Source of the DNA: Aporrectodea caliginosa
Lineage: Eukaryota; Annelida; Clitellata; Crassiclitellata; Lumbricidae
DNA length: 64,000 nucleotides
Assembly (NCBI GenBank): GCA_020284085.1
Contig: JACEVL010000777.1
Coordinates: forward strand, 186,001 to 250,000
Reading direction: 5' to 3'
The notes beneath the pieces are model-generated. The model was not told the DNA's origin. It did no database searches and worked only from the letters and a program-made list of their open reading frames with translations. The position numbers were made by a program, and so were the translations under genes. Of the stretch, positions 1 to 12,300 are shown in pieces (within the stretch, counting starts at the first letter, position 1; every line of letters starts with the position of its first letter).

Positions 1-2225
1 TGTAACAGTTGTGGAAATGCTTGAAGCCTCCCTTGTTTGTTTACACCGGGTATCGGTTGTGGCACAAAATTAATTGTTTATACTAGATACCAGAGGTGGA
101 AATAGTTGAAACATCAGTTAGCTGATCATTTACTATATCAGCAGTTTTGCTACAGTTGGACTTTAGTTACTGGTCTGCAGTATAGGTAAATGATGGGATG
201 CCACTTAAGTATGGCTCCAGCAGAAGCACTCGCTTACATTTCTCTTTATTTATTATTTATTATTTACATGAGGTAAACTATTGCAGCAGGTTGTCACAAC
301 AACTGTCATCCATTCTAATGTATCAATGGTATAGTAGCGCTTTCCGATATTTGACCCAGATGCCCTGGACCCAGGTGTGTTGTCACAAGAGTTTACCATC
401 GTACTATTGTCAGAAAGCCCTCGCTGATAAACTGTGATTTACTGTCCTGCATTTTATTGGTCGTGAAAAAAGAGTCAAAGCATCATTGTAGTCTGTGTCT
501 AAAAACGATAACACATTGTTAATCTGTTAATAGTAGTTTGGACTCTGTTAACATTATCTCATACGGTGGTCATAAATCTGTTATCTGTTCTGTATTGTGC
601 TTGATTCATAAACTATATTTGCTGTGATCATAAATTCATTGCCACTGTATGATGCGAATTTACTCGTAGATTGGAAATAAATTATGCTTAAGATATATCA
701 TATTTAAGACTCATTATTGATTTCGTGAGGTTAGCAAAAAAGTCGTAATAAGTAAACCTTGAAGTGTTGTTGAATGGTATTTTTTGTCTATTTAATATAT
801 TTGTGTGTGTCACTTAAATCAAGAGCCATTGTTCCTACCCGTACTTATATTCTGGTCATTTCTGTAGCATTAGGATGTCTTCTTTGAAAAATGAGCATGG
901 TCGAGGTCACACTGTCGCTATAGAAAACGTGTCTTTCTTTGTAAAAGATATTAATGTCAACTAACAACAACACTAATGTGGCAGAGAGATAGTACCAGTA
1001 ATTTGTGTATAGTTGCTTCTTAGTGATTATTGTAAAACTTCACATAATTGTCTGGCTGTAAGCAAAAGCATCTGTCCATTATTACCTGAGTTAAATGTTA
1101 ACAAGTGTTCCAATGGACACGTGTATGGCGGAGAGATGTTCCTAGTAACTAGTGGATTAAGTTTAGTGAGATTGTAGTGGTTATTGTAAAACTCTACATT
1201 TTTGCGAAGTGTCTGTTGATGTTAATTATAAGGGTACTTTTAAGAGTGTGAGTGCACTTGTCTTATACTCCTGGACAGTAACAGGAAACTAATTTTAGGC
1301 TTTATCTAATAAATTTATAAATTACGTACTCTTGACTATTCTGCCACACAACCATTGCTGAGAAAGATGGCTTTGTTGCATGTGGGTCATTTAATCCCTT
1401 TGAGCTTTGGGTTGCCTCCGGGTGAGTTCTTTTTTTTATCTAGGATCATTGTGTTGTCTGATCGGTGTAGCCCGTATCGGTTTTTCTTGGTCATTAGTTC
1501 ATTTCGAGTCTGTCTGTCAGTCCGATGATGGTGGCTAAAAACAAAATGGCTTCATGGCCATGAACATCTGTACAAGTGTAATGGACACAAAACTGTGCAT
1601 ATAACTTTTGGCCAAACAGTGCAGACTGCCGTAATTGGTTCCAGGCTGTTGCAGTGGTTTTTAGATGCAGTGTTGTCCGAGTTATATATGCCTCCCTATA
1701 CCATTAAACAGAGGTCTATGGCCTACCTCAGTTGTATTCCAGGAGCTGTCCAGGAACACAAACATTCATCCGATGAGTCATTCAGAAAGGTTAAAGCATG
1801 GATCACTCTCTGCTTTAGAAGCATCTTGTCCTGCTTAGTCCTCTGCTTAAAAAATCTGAACAAAGGTAAAAATCTCTCAAGCAGCCATAAATACAGCTGC
1901 AGAGATGTGTGCCTACTCGATAAGCTTCTACCTTTGCTGCATTTCTATTCTTTTATGTAGACTTTAGAAGTAATCAACTGTAAAAATTACACTATGAAGC
2001 TTTAAAGAAAGATTTAAATGTGTATAGCAGGGAGTAATACAGTATATTTTTAGGCTTTCATTATCTGGTGTTGGTGATGATTACACTGTGGTTTTGTTCT
2101 AAGTTTAAATTTGTAATTTTGGTCAGTCTTTGCTCTGTCCTATAGCTATTTCCGGGTTTGGTCAGCAAATTAAACTGTGCATTAACTGTTGAAAGATGAT
2201 ATAACAGTAACTGATATTATAGTAA
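1..2225. other. Upstream/intronic sequence, no gene recognised
   Basis: AT-rich sequence with only short chance ORFs. A degenerate direct duplication is visible: about 974-1045 and 1121-1199 share the order GCAGAGAGAT...AGTAA...TTATTGTAAAAC..ACAT at about 150-bp spacing. It is probably part of the Trio intron before exon 1, because exon 1 starts mid-codon, but no upstream exon could be identified. Confidence 0.4.
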
Positions 2226-2233
2226 CTGTGATT

Positions 2234-3189
2234 CAGGGATGGGCAGTAATTTAATTGATGTAATTGAAATTACGTAATTTGAATTACAATTGTAATTGGT
2301 AATTTGTAATTTGTTGCTCTGGATCAATGTAATTTGTAATTTGTAATTGAATTACATTTTTTCATGTAATTTGTAATTTCAATTACATCTGTAAAATCAA
2401 TTACTTTGAAAAGAAAACTAGAACCATAGACTCCACAACCAGAGCAGTTTTGAAAGGATCTTTTCCTTATCTTGATCACCATCACTATAGTATCTCTGGA
2501 ATGAGCGATAGCAACACTGAACTCTTTGAATGCTTCCACAAAATTGGAGCCATTGTCAGAAATGGTAGCAGCAATTTTGTCAAGTGTTAGACCGAACTCA
2601 TTATGTATTACAGTTGTGCTACTCCATCGTGCATGTAGGCTCCAACAAAACATCTGCTTGCTACCGTACTTAAGGGAACTGAGATCGCTCAAATGTATTA
2701 TGTAGAATTGTAGATGCATCGATCCAGTGAGAAGTAACTCCCATATAGCCTAACTTCTATGTTTTGTAGACCACACATAGATAACTGTAAAGATATTGTT
2801 TATACTATTTAATGCTGCAGCACTTCCTTCATCTGCACTGGTAGATAGACTCATTATAGTTTTGCAGACATGATTGTAAGGTCAAAAAGACGCCGGTTAT
2901 CGATAACTTGTTCAAACAGTTGCTACTTCTTAGAGAAAATTAAATAAACAGTTTCAAACAATGTAATACATGAACAGTGGAAATAAAGCATGTGTTTCCC
3001 GACTGAATTTCTTAATCACAATTATGTATGTAATTTGTAATTTGATGTAATTGAAATTACGTAATTTGTAATTTGTAATTTCCAGCAAATTTCTAAAGTA
3101 ATTTGTAATTTGTAATTCAATTACATTTTCCCAAGTAATTTGTAATTTGTAATTCAATTACATTTTACCATGTAATTTGCCCATCCCTG
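2234..3189 (-). mobile_element. hAT-type DNA transposon, degraded, with 8-bp target duplication
   Basis: Ends are exact 12-bp inverted repeats (CAGGGATGGGCA at 2234; its complement ends at 3189). Perfect 8-bp direct repeats CTGTGATT flank it at 2226-2233 and 3190-3197, the hAT signature. Subterminal arms (about 2253-2400 and 3025-3175) are tandem TAATTTG-type motifs. On the minus strand, 2324-2719 encodes a remnant with ATISDNGSNFVEAFKEF, resembling the hAT transposase block around a catalytic Asp. The 956-bp length and short ORF imply a non-autonomous or decayed copy. Confidence 0.88.
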
Positions 3190-3419
3190 CTGTGATTAGA
3201 AATCTGTTTCATATATCTTGAAATCTCTCTCACCTCTCAGCTCTCCTAATGATGTGGCCGATCTTCAACTTTCCTTGAAGGGAACAGTCATTATGGGCAC
3301 ATAGCAGTTATTTTACATCGGAAGTAGAAGACACAATGATGTGGCTAGTTTCAAACATTGAACTGGGTTGGAGTCATCCCACTCTGCAAAGTTATGTTAT
3401 GTTATGTCTGACCCTGATT

Positions 3420-4303
3420 CAGACTTGTAAATGAGACATAAAACGCGAGGCCAAGACCGAGGCAGTGGGGTCTGAGACCGAGACCGAGACAGTGGGGTCC
3501 GAGACCGAGACGAGACACCAGGTCCGAGACAGTTCGAGACAGTTCAAAACGAGTGAAATGCAAATTGGACCCAAGTCCCGAAACAATTTTTCTCAACTTT
3601 TGAAATCTAATACAAGGGTCAAGTCACTGAAATCAGCCGATCACCTGAATTGTATAAACTATAAAGAAATTAAATATTTCAGCCATTCTGAAATCTTCTA
3701 AATGATTCTAAAATTTAAACCAGCAAAATTTCATATAGGCCCTAGGCCTATTAGTGATTTAGCGACATAAGTCATATCACTCACCTTTCGCTTATGTTGG
3801 CTTTACACAAACGATGAATGGCATGCCATTTATTTTGTATTTCTTTGATTTCAAACTGCGTGAATGCAAATTTCACTATTTCAGGTTCTTTATGAGACAT
3901 TTTAAGATATTTGGAAATTTTGGACTGAAAGTGCAAACTTAAGACTGCTTTTTTCAATACTCTTAAATCTTAATACCACAAAGACCGCTTTTTTAAAACT
4001 TCCTGTCTGTTTGGCACTTCCGATTAACTAGTTATCCGTTCGTCACAAGACAATTTTATAACGCATTACTGTACGAAGTTCGAACAAAATACAGTTTGTA
4101 CGAGAAATTTGGAGACCGCTTCTACAAGAGAACAAGACTTTCGCTTCGAGACAGTTTCCAAAAAGACAAGACTTTCGCTTCGAGATAGTTTCCAAAAGTC
4201 AAGAAATGATCTCGAGACCGAGACAGTGGGGTCCGAGACCGAGACCGAGACATCAAAAACCTGTCTCAAGACCGAGACAGCGTCTCGAGACAATCCAACT
4301 CTG
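3420..4303. mobile_element. Second hAT-like element with GAGACC-rich arms and 8-bp target duplication
   Basis: Flanked by perfect 8-bp direct repeats CCCTGATT (3412-3419 and 4304-4311). Termini CAGACTTG and CAGAGTTG (right end read in complement) match 7 of 8. Subterminal arms (about 3445-3545 and 4110-4290) are arrays of GAGACCGAGACAGTGGGGTC in the same orientation at both ends. The interior has no recognisable transposase, so it is a non-autonomous element of 884 bp. ORFs across the arms are low-complexity artefacts. Confidence 0.8.
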
Positions 4304-4544
4304 CCCTGATTGCTACAATATTGGCATGCTTTCTGCATGCCTGTCCTTGACTGTGATCACAAGTAAGGCAGTTCCACGTTTCTGCTACAGAGTATGATGC
4401 TTGTAAGTTCAGGTGTTTGTGACCAAGGTGCTAATAAAATCACAAATTCTACCTCAGTCTGAATGGCCTGAGTCATTATATTTTGAAAGTATTCTTGTTT
4501 GGAAAACTTTTGTGAAGTTTATTGACACCTTTCATGGTACTGTC

Positions 4545-4875
4545 GGTACTAGTGTCAAATTTCACCCAAATTAAATTCTGCCTTCATCCTTGTGTCATAT
4601 TTCACCCGAATATTATTATTAATTTCTGCACTGTACTAAAACAGTAGTTTCAAGTTTCTGCAACATCATGGTATCGTGCATGGTGTTCTACACTGTACCA
4701 ACAACCATGTAATGATGTCATTTTCGTATCAAATGGCATCATGAGGGTCGGTTAGGGTCAGGTTAGGCTAACTTGGGTAGAAATGTTGTCAAGAATTCAG
4801 GTCATCTATTGAACAATTATGTTTAATTTGATGAAGGCAGAATTTAATTCTTGTGTGAAATTTGAGACAAGTACC
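4545..4875. mobile_element. MITE with about 42-bp terminal inverted repeats
   Basis: The left end (from GGTACTAGTGTCAAATTTCA) pairs with the right end read in complement (GGTACTTGTCTCAAATTTCA), and the match continues through AATTAAATTCTGCCTTCATC on both sides. Element length 331 bp, no ORF. No target duplication longer than a possible TA is visible, so the superfamily is uncertain. Confidence 0.75.
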
Positions 4876-4967
4876 TTATTGATAAATAATGTGTAGTTAC
4901 GAATACCAATAAGCAGATGTCTATCTTCTGCTTATTTGTTAGTAACAGAATTGTCTGGTTTACCATA

Positions 4968-5254
4968 GGGAGCGAGTTTAGGGTAATGGTAACACTCTGG
5001 CATGTAGAGGCAACGGACGCGGGATTGGTTCCCGGTACCCTCCCTCAGGTCAACTCAGCCTTTTCATTCGCCAAATGGCGTTGAAAAATGAGTAGTAGGA
5101 CGTGATGGGCACCTTGCATGGCTGTCAAACAGTTAAATTTGATTCCTGTTATAACTTGCAATCATCCGTTCGTACTATGAATTGTAATCATACAGCGTAC
5201 TTGTCAGTTTCAAAATATTAAACAAAGATTATTATTATTATTATTATTATTATT
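4968..5254 (+). repeat. tRNA-derived SINE ending in an (ATT)n tail
   Basis: A tRNA-like head has an A-box-like TTAGGGTAATGGTAAC at about 4978-4993 and a B-box-like GGATTGGTTCCCGG at about 5022-5035. A body with CAACTCAGCC...AAAAATGAGTA follows, then AAACAAAG and an (ATT)n run at 5228-5254. The head does not fold as an intact tRNA by eye, so I call it a SINE, not a tRNA gene. Confidence 0.6.
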
Positions 5255-5273
5255 GTGACATGAGCTTCTCAGC

Positions 5274-5325
5274 CTCTCTTTGCCTCTTTTCTGCAAACGC
5301 TTGAAGACCATTTTGTTTATTATTA
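5274..5325 (+). repeat. Short LINE 3' fragment
   Basis: CTCTTTTCTGCAAACGCTTG and the following AAGACCATTTTGTT recur almost unchanged at 6568-6601, inside another LINE 3' end. Just enough is present to call a truncated copy next to the SINE tail. Confidence 0.45.
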
Positions 5326-5488
5326 TTATTAATGTTGAAATCAGATTCATGGTGTTTTGTCACACATAGGTGGGTCCTGCTTTTGGGTTATTTGAGATAT
5401 CACCATATGTTTCAATGGTGGGATAACATTGGCGATATGACTATATATTTGTTTGCCATTTACTGAGGTGCTTCTGTTTTATTTTTAG

Positions 5489-5621
5489 GGGGTCGAGACA
5501 AAAGGGGTGGAGCTATCCTAACATTTCCAGCTCGTCCATCCCAGCCGTCAGACCAAAAGTCAGAACAAGTCCGATATGATGATCTTAAAACACTAGTCAT
5601 GTACCTTGCAAGTGTGCCCAG
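5489..5621 (+). CDS. Trio: Trio exon 1 (visible): start of SEC14 domain
   Basis: Acceptor atttttag, donor CCCAG|gtgagt. It enters with two bases of a split codon and leaves with two (AG). It encodes [18 protein letters not shown]... through LVMYLASVP, matching the start of the SEC14 (CRAL-TRIO) lipid-binding domain of Trio. The preceding exon, which should end in one base of a Gly codon, was not recognised upstream. Confidence 0.93.
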
Positions 5622-8600
5622 GTGAGTCAACCATTGTCATCGTCTATAATGTAATTCATGCAACAAGTGTTTTTATTGTGCAGTCACAATGCTGGAAGGC
5701 AATTTCTGTCTTCATTCATTTAAAAACTCTGGCTTGGCTCCAAGTTTAGCTATTAATGCTAATAAGTACTTGATTGTATGTACTGAGTGAGAGCTAAGAC
5801 TTTGCTGGACAGACTATGAGGCTAAGATCTCTAAGCCAGAGAGCCATCAACACAAAGTTACAGACTATTCATCATGATCCTTTATTATGTTAAATTGCTG
5901 AAGGGTCTGATCTGCCACAAGCAGACAATAATGTCTGCAAAGTTGTGGCTGTTCATCTGTTCATGAGCTGTAGCTCATGAATATATATTTATTATATGTA
6001 TATAATGCAAGATATAGTATAATGGCAGGTGCAACGATCTCTGGAGGCTAGCCAGGTGGGTGGTTGCTGCTGCAGGTTATTGCTTTTAATCTGCTGTTTG
6101 GTTCCAAGTTAGTTATGAAATCAATCAGGTTGGAGCTGATAACCAAAATGATTTTGTGATGGCCCTATTGAGAACTGGAATTGGTAGCACAAGTAGGTGA
6201 GAAGCGAACAGTGAAGACTAAAGGTCTTCTAGGCTTACATCCATGGCCTGGTAATGAGGACTGGTGTTAAGTAGACATTGTGACTAAACAAGAATTTTCT
6301 TGGTGTCCGGTTCCACTGTCTCATTGTAGATTCAACCTTTTTGCTGCAGTCAGGGTACAGTTGTTATCCTGTGATGGATGCTGCCTTAAATTGTATGCCT
6401 GGTCATGAGTGACATATCTCAGTGTTTGATCAAGGTCTTCCTGAAATGTTAATTGGCATAAAGTTTTTATCTGCACAATTGGTATAAGTTTTGCTGTGGT
6501 CAGTCCATTCTCCTGGAACAAACTGCCTAAGAACCTCCGACATGATTTTCTCGTCCTGTGTTTGACTCTTTTCCGCAAATGCTTGAAGACCATTTTGTTC
6601 GATCATGGATTTATTGTCGTAGGATGGGAGTGCCTGTGATGAGTCTCTCTTGAAGTTGGCACTATATAAATATGCAATTCATTCAGTCATTACAGAAATT
6701 CATATAGCACCCCTTCAAGGCTACTACTCAGAAGTGCTCCCGACCCCAGCATGGCTAAAAAGGACAGTTTTGAGCTTACAGTTAAATGTGTGGGATTGGA
6801 AAGGAAGGAAGAGCAGCACCAAGGGAAGCGTTGGACCAACGACTAAAAAGGTGCTGTTCTGCGTAGTGGATGTACGGGCAAAAGGGACGAGGAGCACACC
6901 CTGCTCGGTAGAGCGGAGGGAGCGACGACCCAGGGCATATGAGATAGGACAGCAGAGCTAGCGAAGATAGGCTGGGGCAAGTCCCAACAGGCACTGCCGT
7001 ACCAAAGCAGCAATCCATTATGTGATGTGTGCTGCTGAAGGGGACAGTGCAGCACGTCTAACATGTAGCCAGAGACATGTTCAGATCTCGCCACCAGGTC
7101 ACCCATTACCATTACCATTTAAAATTTGAAACCCCATGGTAAACTGGAACTGATGGTGTCGAATTGGCTCTATGAATAAACAGCCGAGTAAAGACGCACA
7201 CTGTGCTGATTGTTGAAAGCATTATGCCCCAATTAGCCCCATGAAGGTGAAAAATAGAAATACAGGTTTTACTTGAACAGATGCTTGAAGTTTTTTGTGT
7301 TCTTAGACAGATGCAGAGGAGAAAGATTTACTAAAAGTTGTCTAGACAATGTTAACCTCTGGAAGATGGCAGTTGTAGTCATCATCATCATCATCATCAC
7401 CACTGTTATTATTGTTGCTAAACTATTGTATTTTGTATGTATGTATGTATTACCTTATACTTGTTAAATTGTCGTAGGTTATAATTTTTGTGTTCACAAT
7501 TGTTCTGAGCACTGCTGTTCATATTGTTGATTATAATGCCGTACACGTATTCTGGATGGATGAGTAGGCTCTCCATGAAGGTCCTGGAACGAATCTGTGG
7601 AGCTGCCAATATGTTAAGTGTTATAGAGTTCGGTCTGTTTTACTTAGTTGATGACTAACAGGCGACCAGAGTGCAATTAACCTGAATGACTCAGTCAGCC
7701 AGCCACTCACCCAGGTACACAGTCCTCCTTTCAGTGGCAGCAGATTCAGCAGTTCAGCTGCTGCTGCTGCTGCTGCTGGTCTGAGTAAATGCAAGATGGA
7801 GTGAAGCAGTGAATACACGTGGGATAAATTATGTGCTGCTTGGAGTTAGTTATTACCTGCAAAGCTCGTGCTCTGAGGTCTAGAAAGTGTAGCTTGGGTG
7901 ACGTAGTTCCTGTGCTCGTGGCAGGGCTCAGTCTACATCGGTTGGCCCTAGATAAATCACTCTGTAACAGAAAGATGTAGTGTAAGTTAAAAACAATGTA
8001 ACATCACTTCTGTGGCCAGCAACTTTACCACTGAAAGGCAAAAGTGATTTTAGAGTGCCTTAGACTACCTTAAAACACATTCCAGGTTGATAAGTCATGC
8101 AGATGGTTCTCTATGATGCATTTATGCTATATATCATGCTAATGTTTTCTCTCTAATGACATTTGTAAAAGATTTAACGTAACTTCTGTTAATAAATGAA
8201 TAATTCCATTAGAAGTCTAAAATGTAAAATTTTACAGTTGTATTTCTGTGGTTTAGGAAACGGCTTATTCATTAGTTTGTAATGCAGCTGCATGATACCT
8301 AGTGATGAATTGGCTGAATGATGAAGGATACTCTCATTGCAAGTTTGGAATTGAACATTACTTGTTATTTAGAATAGTAACTGAGTGTGATACATTGTTA
8401 TTATAATATATATATATATTTATGTTATATATATATCGGAGTTTCACGCCGAAGCGCATGAGCAATTGCGAGTGAAGGATATAGCGGCTTTTGAGGTATT
8501 ATATATATATATATATAGTTGTTATTATATATATAAATAACTATGGCACTTGGCACACTAAAATCAAGCTGCTGCAGTCAGGTCAATACCCAGAAAGTCA

Positions 8601-9331
8601 GTCCACTGAACAGCCAGTAGTTGAGTCTAGTAACTTGAACTCTGCAGGTTCAAGCGTCTCTGAAGATAGTTCTAGTTGGATTACTACCGATATGGATTAG
8701 AACGTAGTTGATTCATGCTTCTGTGCACAGTTTGCTGTAGTATTTGTGTGTTCAATGGTAGCCGCTTTTTAACACAAAAACAAGTGTACTGATCTATGAT
8801 AGCCATACTCATCTCTCCCATATCCTTGAACAAGAACTGGATATAAATCCTTGTGCTTACTTTGTGTTAAAGCAGATGCCCAGCAGGCTGATGTGCTAGT
8901 TATGCGGGTATCTGTGCCTATGTCTTAGAAATGGGTGTTGTTAGCTCAGCCTTTAGGCAAATCCAGGAATTGCACTTTAGTCTTTTAGTCCAATATAAGA
9001 CATTGTCATCTGCATCTTGGCCACAAGTAAACACTCGACAGCAGTTGTTTCTGTGACAAAAAAATTACAACTACAGTGAAACAGCGTTAACATGCGCACC
9101 ATTAACACATGAGTCTGTTTTACATGAGGTGCCACCATGCCTTCTGACACCACGAGATTAACGTGAGGGCATCGTTAACACGTGGTAGTTTAATGAAAAT
9201 GTTAGCACTGATATAGTTAGCACTGATATAGTGACCAATGACCAATAATGATGCTGAGAATGTTGCGGAAAATCGCCACTGAGATACGTTTAAGTCTTTG
9301 ATGCACCACCTCAACAGATGTGTCTGCTCCT

Positions 9332-9363
<32 letters not shown>

Positions 9364-12300
9364 TTGTTTGTCTGTCTGTTTGTCTATCTCGTTGTCCATG
9401 GCAACCATTATTCGCAACTTGGGTAAACGTCACCGCTCTTCTCACTTTTGAGGCCCCTGAAAGCCGTTGATGCACCACCTCAGTAGATGTGTCTGCTCCC
9501 TTCTCTCTCTCTTCATCCACGACATCCATTATTTGCAACTTTAGGCCAAGGGAAGCTTTTGATACACTGCCTTTGTAAAGTAATTGAGGCACTGTTTCTT
9601 TTCTGTTTTGTTCTGCATTTGCAAAAATGTGTGTATTTGTACTTAGCAGAGTAAAAGTAATTCTTGAGCTGATGATATTCGAGATTCGCTTTCCACACAT
9701 TCATGCAAAGTTAGGCAATAAATGTACATTACTGCTATACCTAGCTGGTAGACTTGTTAAGCCATTAACGCGCAATGCACAGTTCCAATGTTGTCTCTCC
9801 CATTGGCCGCGTATTAACGGTGTTTCACTATAGTTTCCATTCTGTTCAGAGAGTGTGTTACGGTGATATGCTTTCCAGTAGTACACTAGCGAAGTATTCT
9901 TTACTATTGTTAGTTGGAAAAGTCTGTGTTTTCATTCAACAATTAGAGATACTGCTATCTCTGAAATGTTAATATTTAGTATGAGATTCTGCTGAATGGT
10001 ATAATCTGTTGAATCTAGATGTGAATTGCCATAGGTTTATGCCTCACGGATAAGTGGAGGTTTAGGGTAAAGACCGAACAATTTATAAGCGTAGTTGTTT
10101 GTAGATGTCCTTGATTTAATGGGCATCTTGGACATGCACCTTAATGGCTGGGGCTGCATGGTTTGTAGAATGCCATATATATATATATATATATATATGT
10201 CTATAGTGCTTGGCTGTTTACTAGTCAAGAGGCTTGTATAAGTTTTAGACTGTATATAGGTCTACATAATAAATAACACTTGAAGACTTGAAGGCCCTTC
10301 AGGAAAGATCTGCCCAACTACTCTTAAGGCCGGAGGATAAAAAGGCTACTGCTGTTCCAGGGATATGGCTCATAGCCCAGTGCTTCTTTTTAGGCAGAGT
10401 AGCATCTAATTGTTTATGGCATTTCCTGAACAGTCTGATCCAGCTGAGTGTCATGATTTCTAAATGGTGATTAGAAAAGGCGATTAGAAAAGGCGATTAG
10501 AAAAGGATTTGGTCCGATACCTATGAAGTGCTGATTGATAATTCTTACTACTGCTCGTTCGTGTTGAATGGTCCACTTATTGAATTCATAAGCCTGTCTC
10601 CGGTCACTGAATGGATTTTTCTTGTTCTGCCAAGTGCAAGTGAACTCAAATGTTTTATCTAAATGTGTTTCATGATCAATCAGTTCCTTATTATTCCAGT
10701 TCAGGTTTAACATAATTTACAGTTTTGATGTTCAACTCCACTTATTTAATTCATAAGCCTGTTTCCGGTCACTAAATGAACCTTTTAAGTTGTTTGTGTA
10801 AACATTTTTGCAGCAGAGGTTGAGAGCCTGGTAGAAATGTCCAAATCTGAAATGTGTTTCATGATTTGCTTCCATGGTAGTGCCCATCTTGCACTTGACC
10901 ATGTGATACTAACAGAACAATGCACACAGCAATGTCATTGAGCACTAGCTCACAAATTTCTCCACTGACAAAATACTTTCCATGGTTGATTGTGGCCACC
11001 GTATTTAGGAAGTAGTTGGCCTTCATGTGGTCTGTAAAATAATGGGAAGGGAGGGATGGAAGGAAGGTGAATAAAATTTCGTTTAGGTTAGAGTCATTAA
11101 GTCATTAAGTTCTGATCATTTACATATCTGTGTTATCAGTTCACTGCTGAAAATAATTAGCAACAATCTGCAATTCAAAACTATAGCATTTCCCTGTGAC
11201 AAGTAAGTAAGTAAGTATATGCTTTATTGTTATACGAATTGCATGTGTGCACTTTGGTGTACATACATCTAGACAGAGTATAACATTTTTATTATGAAAG
11301 TCTTGTGTGAAGCTGTCTGCTTGAGGAATAAAACGGTCATGCGGGCGCAGGGAATAGGGGAGCGGCTTAATTGGGGAGGGGGAGTATCACAAATATAACA
11401 GAACAGACCATGAAATATTTTAAGTTTTAAAATAATTTGATTGAGTTGGCTTTGTTCTCTTGTCTATAAATGGAGCCCATGTAGTATTCCTAGTTTTCCT
11501 AAAGGCATTTACTACCCAAAAGCAGTTCTTAAAAATTTAGTTGCCATAACTTTGAGCTGAGTATTGCGTAAATGTATTTTTGGAACTGTTTTTGACTTTT
11601 CATTCAGATTTCTTTCTCCATTTGGCTTTTGTTTTCACAGCTTGTTCTGTTTTGAGTTGTAATCTGTTTATAAAAAATGCATGTCTGTTGAGACTGACTC
11701 AGGCCACCACTATACAGCTGTTGATAAGAAGTCTTTGTTTGCCATAGGGTCTATTAACAATGCCTGTGATGCTTTTTTTTAGTGACGATGTAAAGAAGTT
11801 GGGCTTTACTGTGATAATAGACATGCGCGGTTCAACCTGGCACAATGTTAAACCAATATTACGAGTTCTTCAGGTATTGTAATCGCTTCTGTGAAGAATT
11901 AAATATCTAAATTTTATCATCATGGCATTTTTAGAATGAAAAATTCAGGCATTTAAAAGTTGTAAAAATTATGTGGAATAATCAAATTTAACTTGCTGTC
12001 TGGACAGTTTTTATTTGACTGGAGACAAATACTACAGAATCTTATGCTACTTTGTTTATGGCTATGTCAAAACAGTTACTTTGTAAAGTTTGTATTGAGA
12101 TAATGCCCTGCAGAGTATAAGACCTTCGTATATTCACGGTATTGAAGAATTTCCTTATATTGATTTTTACGTAGCAACTTTTCTTGTGCCACTACTATTT
12201 GTCACTACTGACACTGTTGCAGAATGCATACGTTTGTGCTACACTTGTGTGGTTAGGTGTAGTAAATTATGTTAAGTATATTTGTATACGTACAGTCGTG

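Larger units (their letters stand above)
5622..11782 (+). other. Trio: Trio intron 1 (6.2 kb), repeat-bearing
   Basis: Contains LINE tails (6500-7135), simple repeats (7375-7451, 7755-7780, 8405-8530, 10174-10199), a pogo-like element (9074-9830) and short duplications. A three-copy 15-bp tandem (GATTAGAAAAGGC core) lies at about 10467-10507. A duplicated block sharing CACTTATT.AATTCATAAGC is at 10570-10614 and 10739-10781. No host exon was found; the codon split across exons 1 and 2 joins cleanly. Confidence 0.6.

Noticed and set aside
880..925. Exon-like peptide with GRGHTVAI, resembling 15380-15430
   Set aside because: Only about 45 bp is shared between two intronic sites; probably a piece of a dispersed repeat, too short to annotate.
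1595..1960. 121-codon plus-strand ORF
   Set aside because: No known motif, no flanking gene structure, and composition like the surrounding intron; likely chance.
3402..4397. Several 60-90 codon ORFs rich in ETET or SVSV
   Set aside because: Low-complexity translations of the GAGACC arms of the hAT-like element at 3420-4303.
9217..9700. Minus-strand ORFs with [10 protein letters not shown] runs
   Set aside because: Translation of the (GTCT)n stretch inside the pogo-like element.
10288..10470. 60-codon ORF considered as an alternative Trio exon
   Set aside because: No similarity to SEC14 sequence, and the codon split across exons 1 and 2 joins without it.
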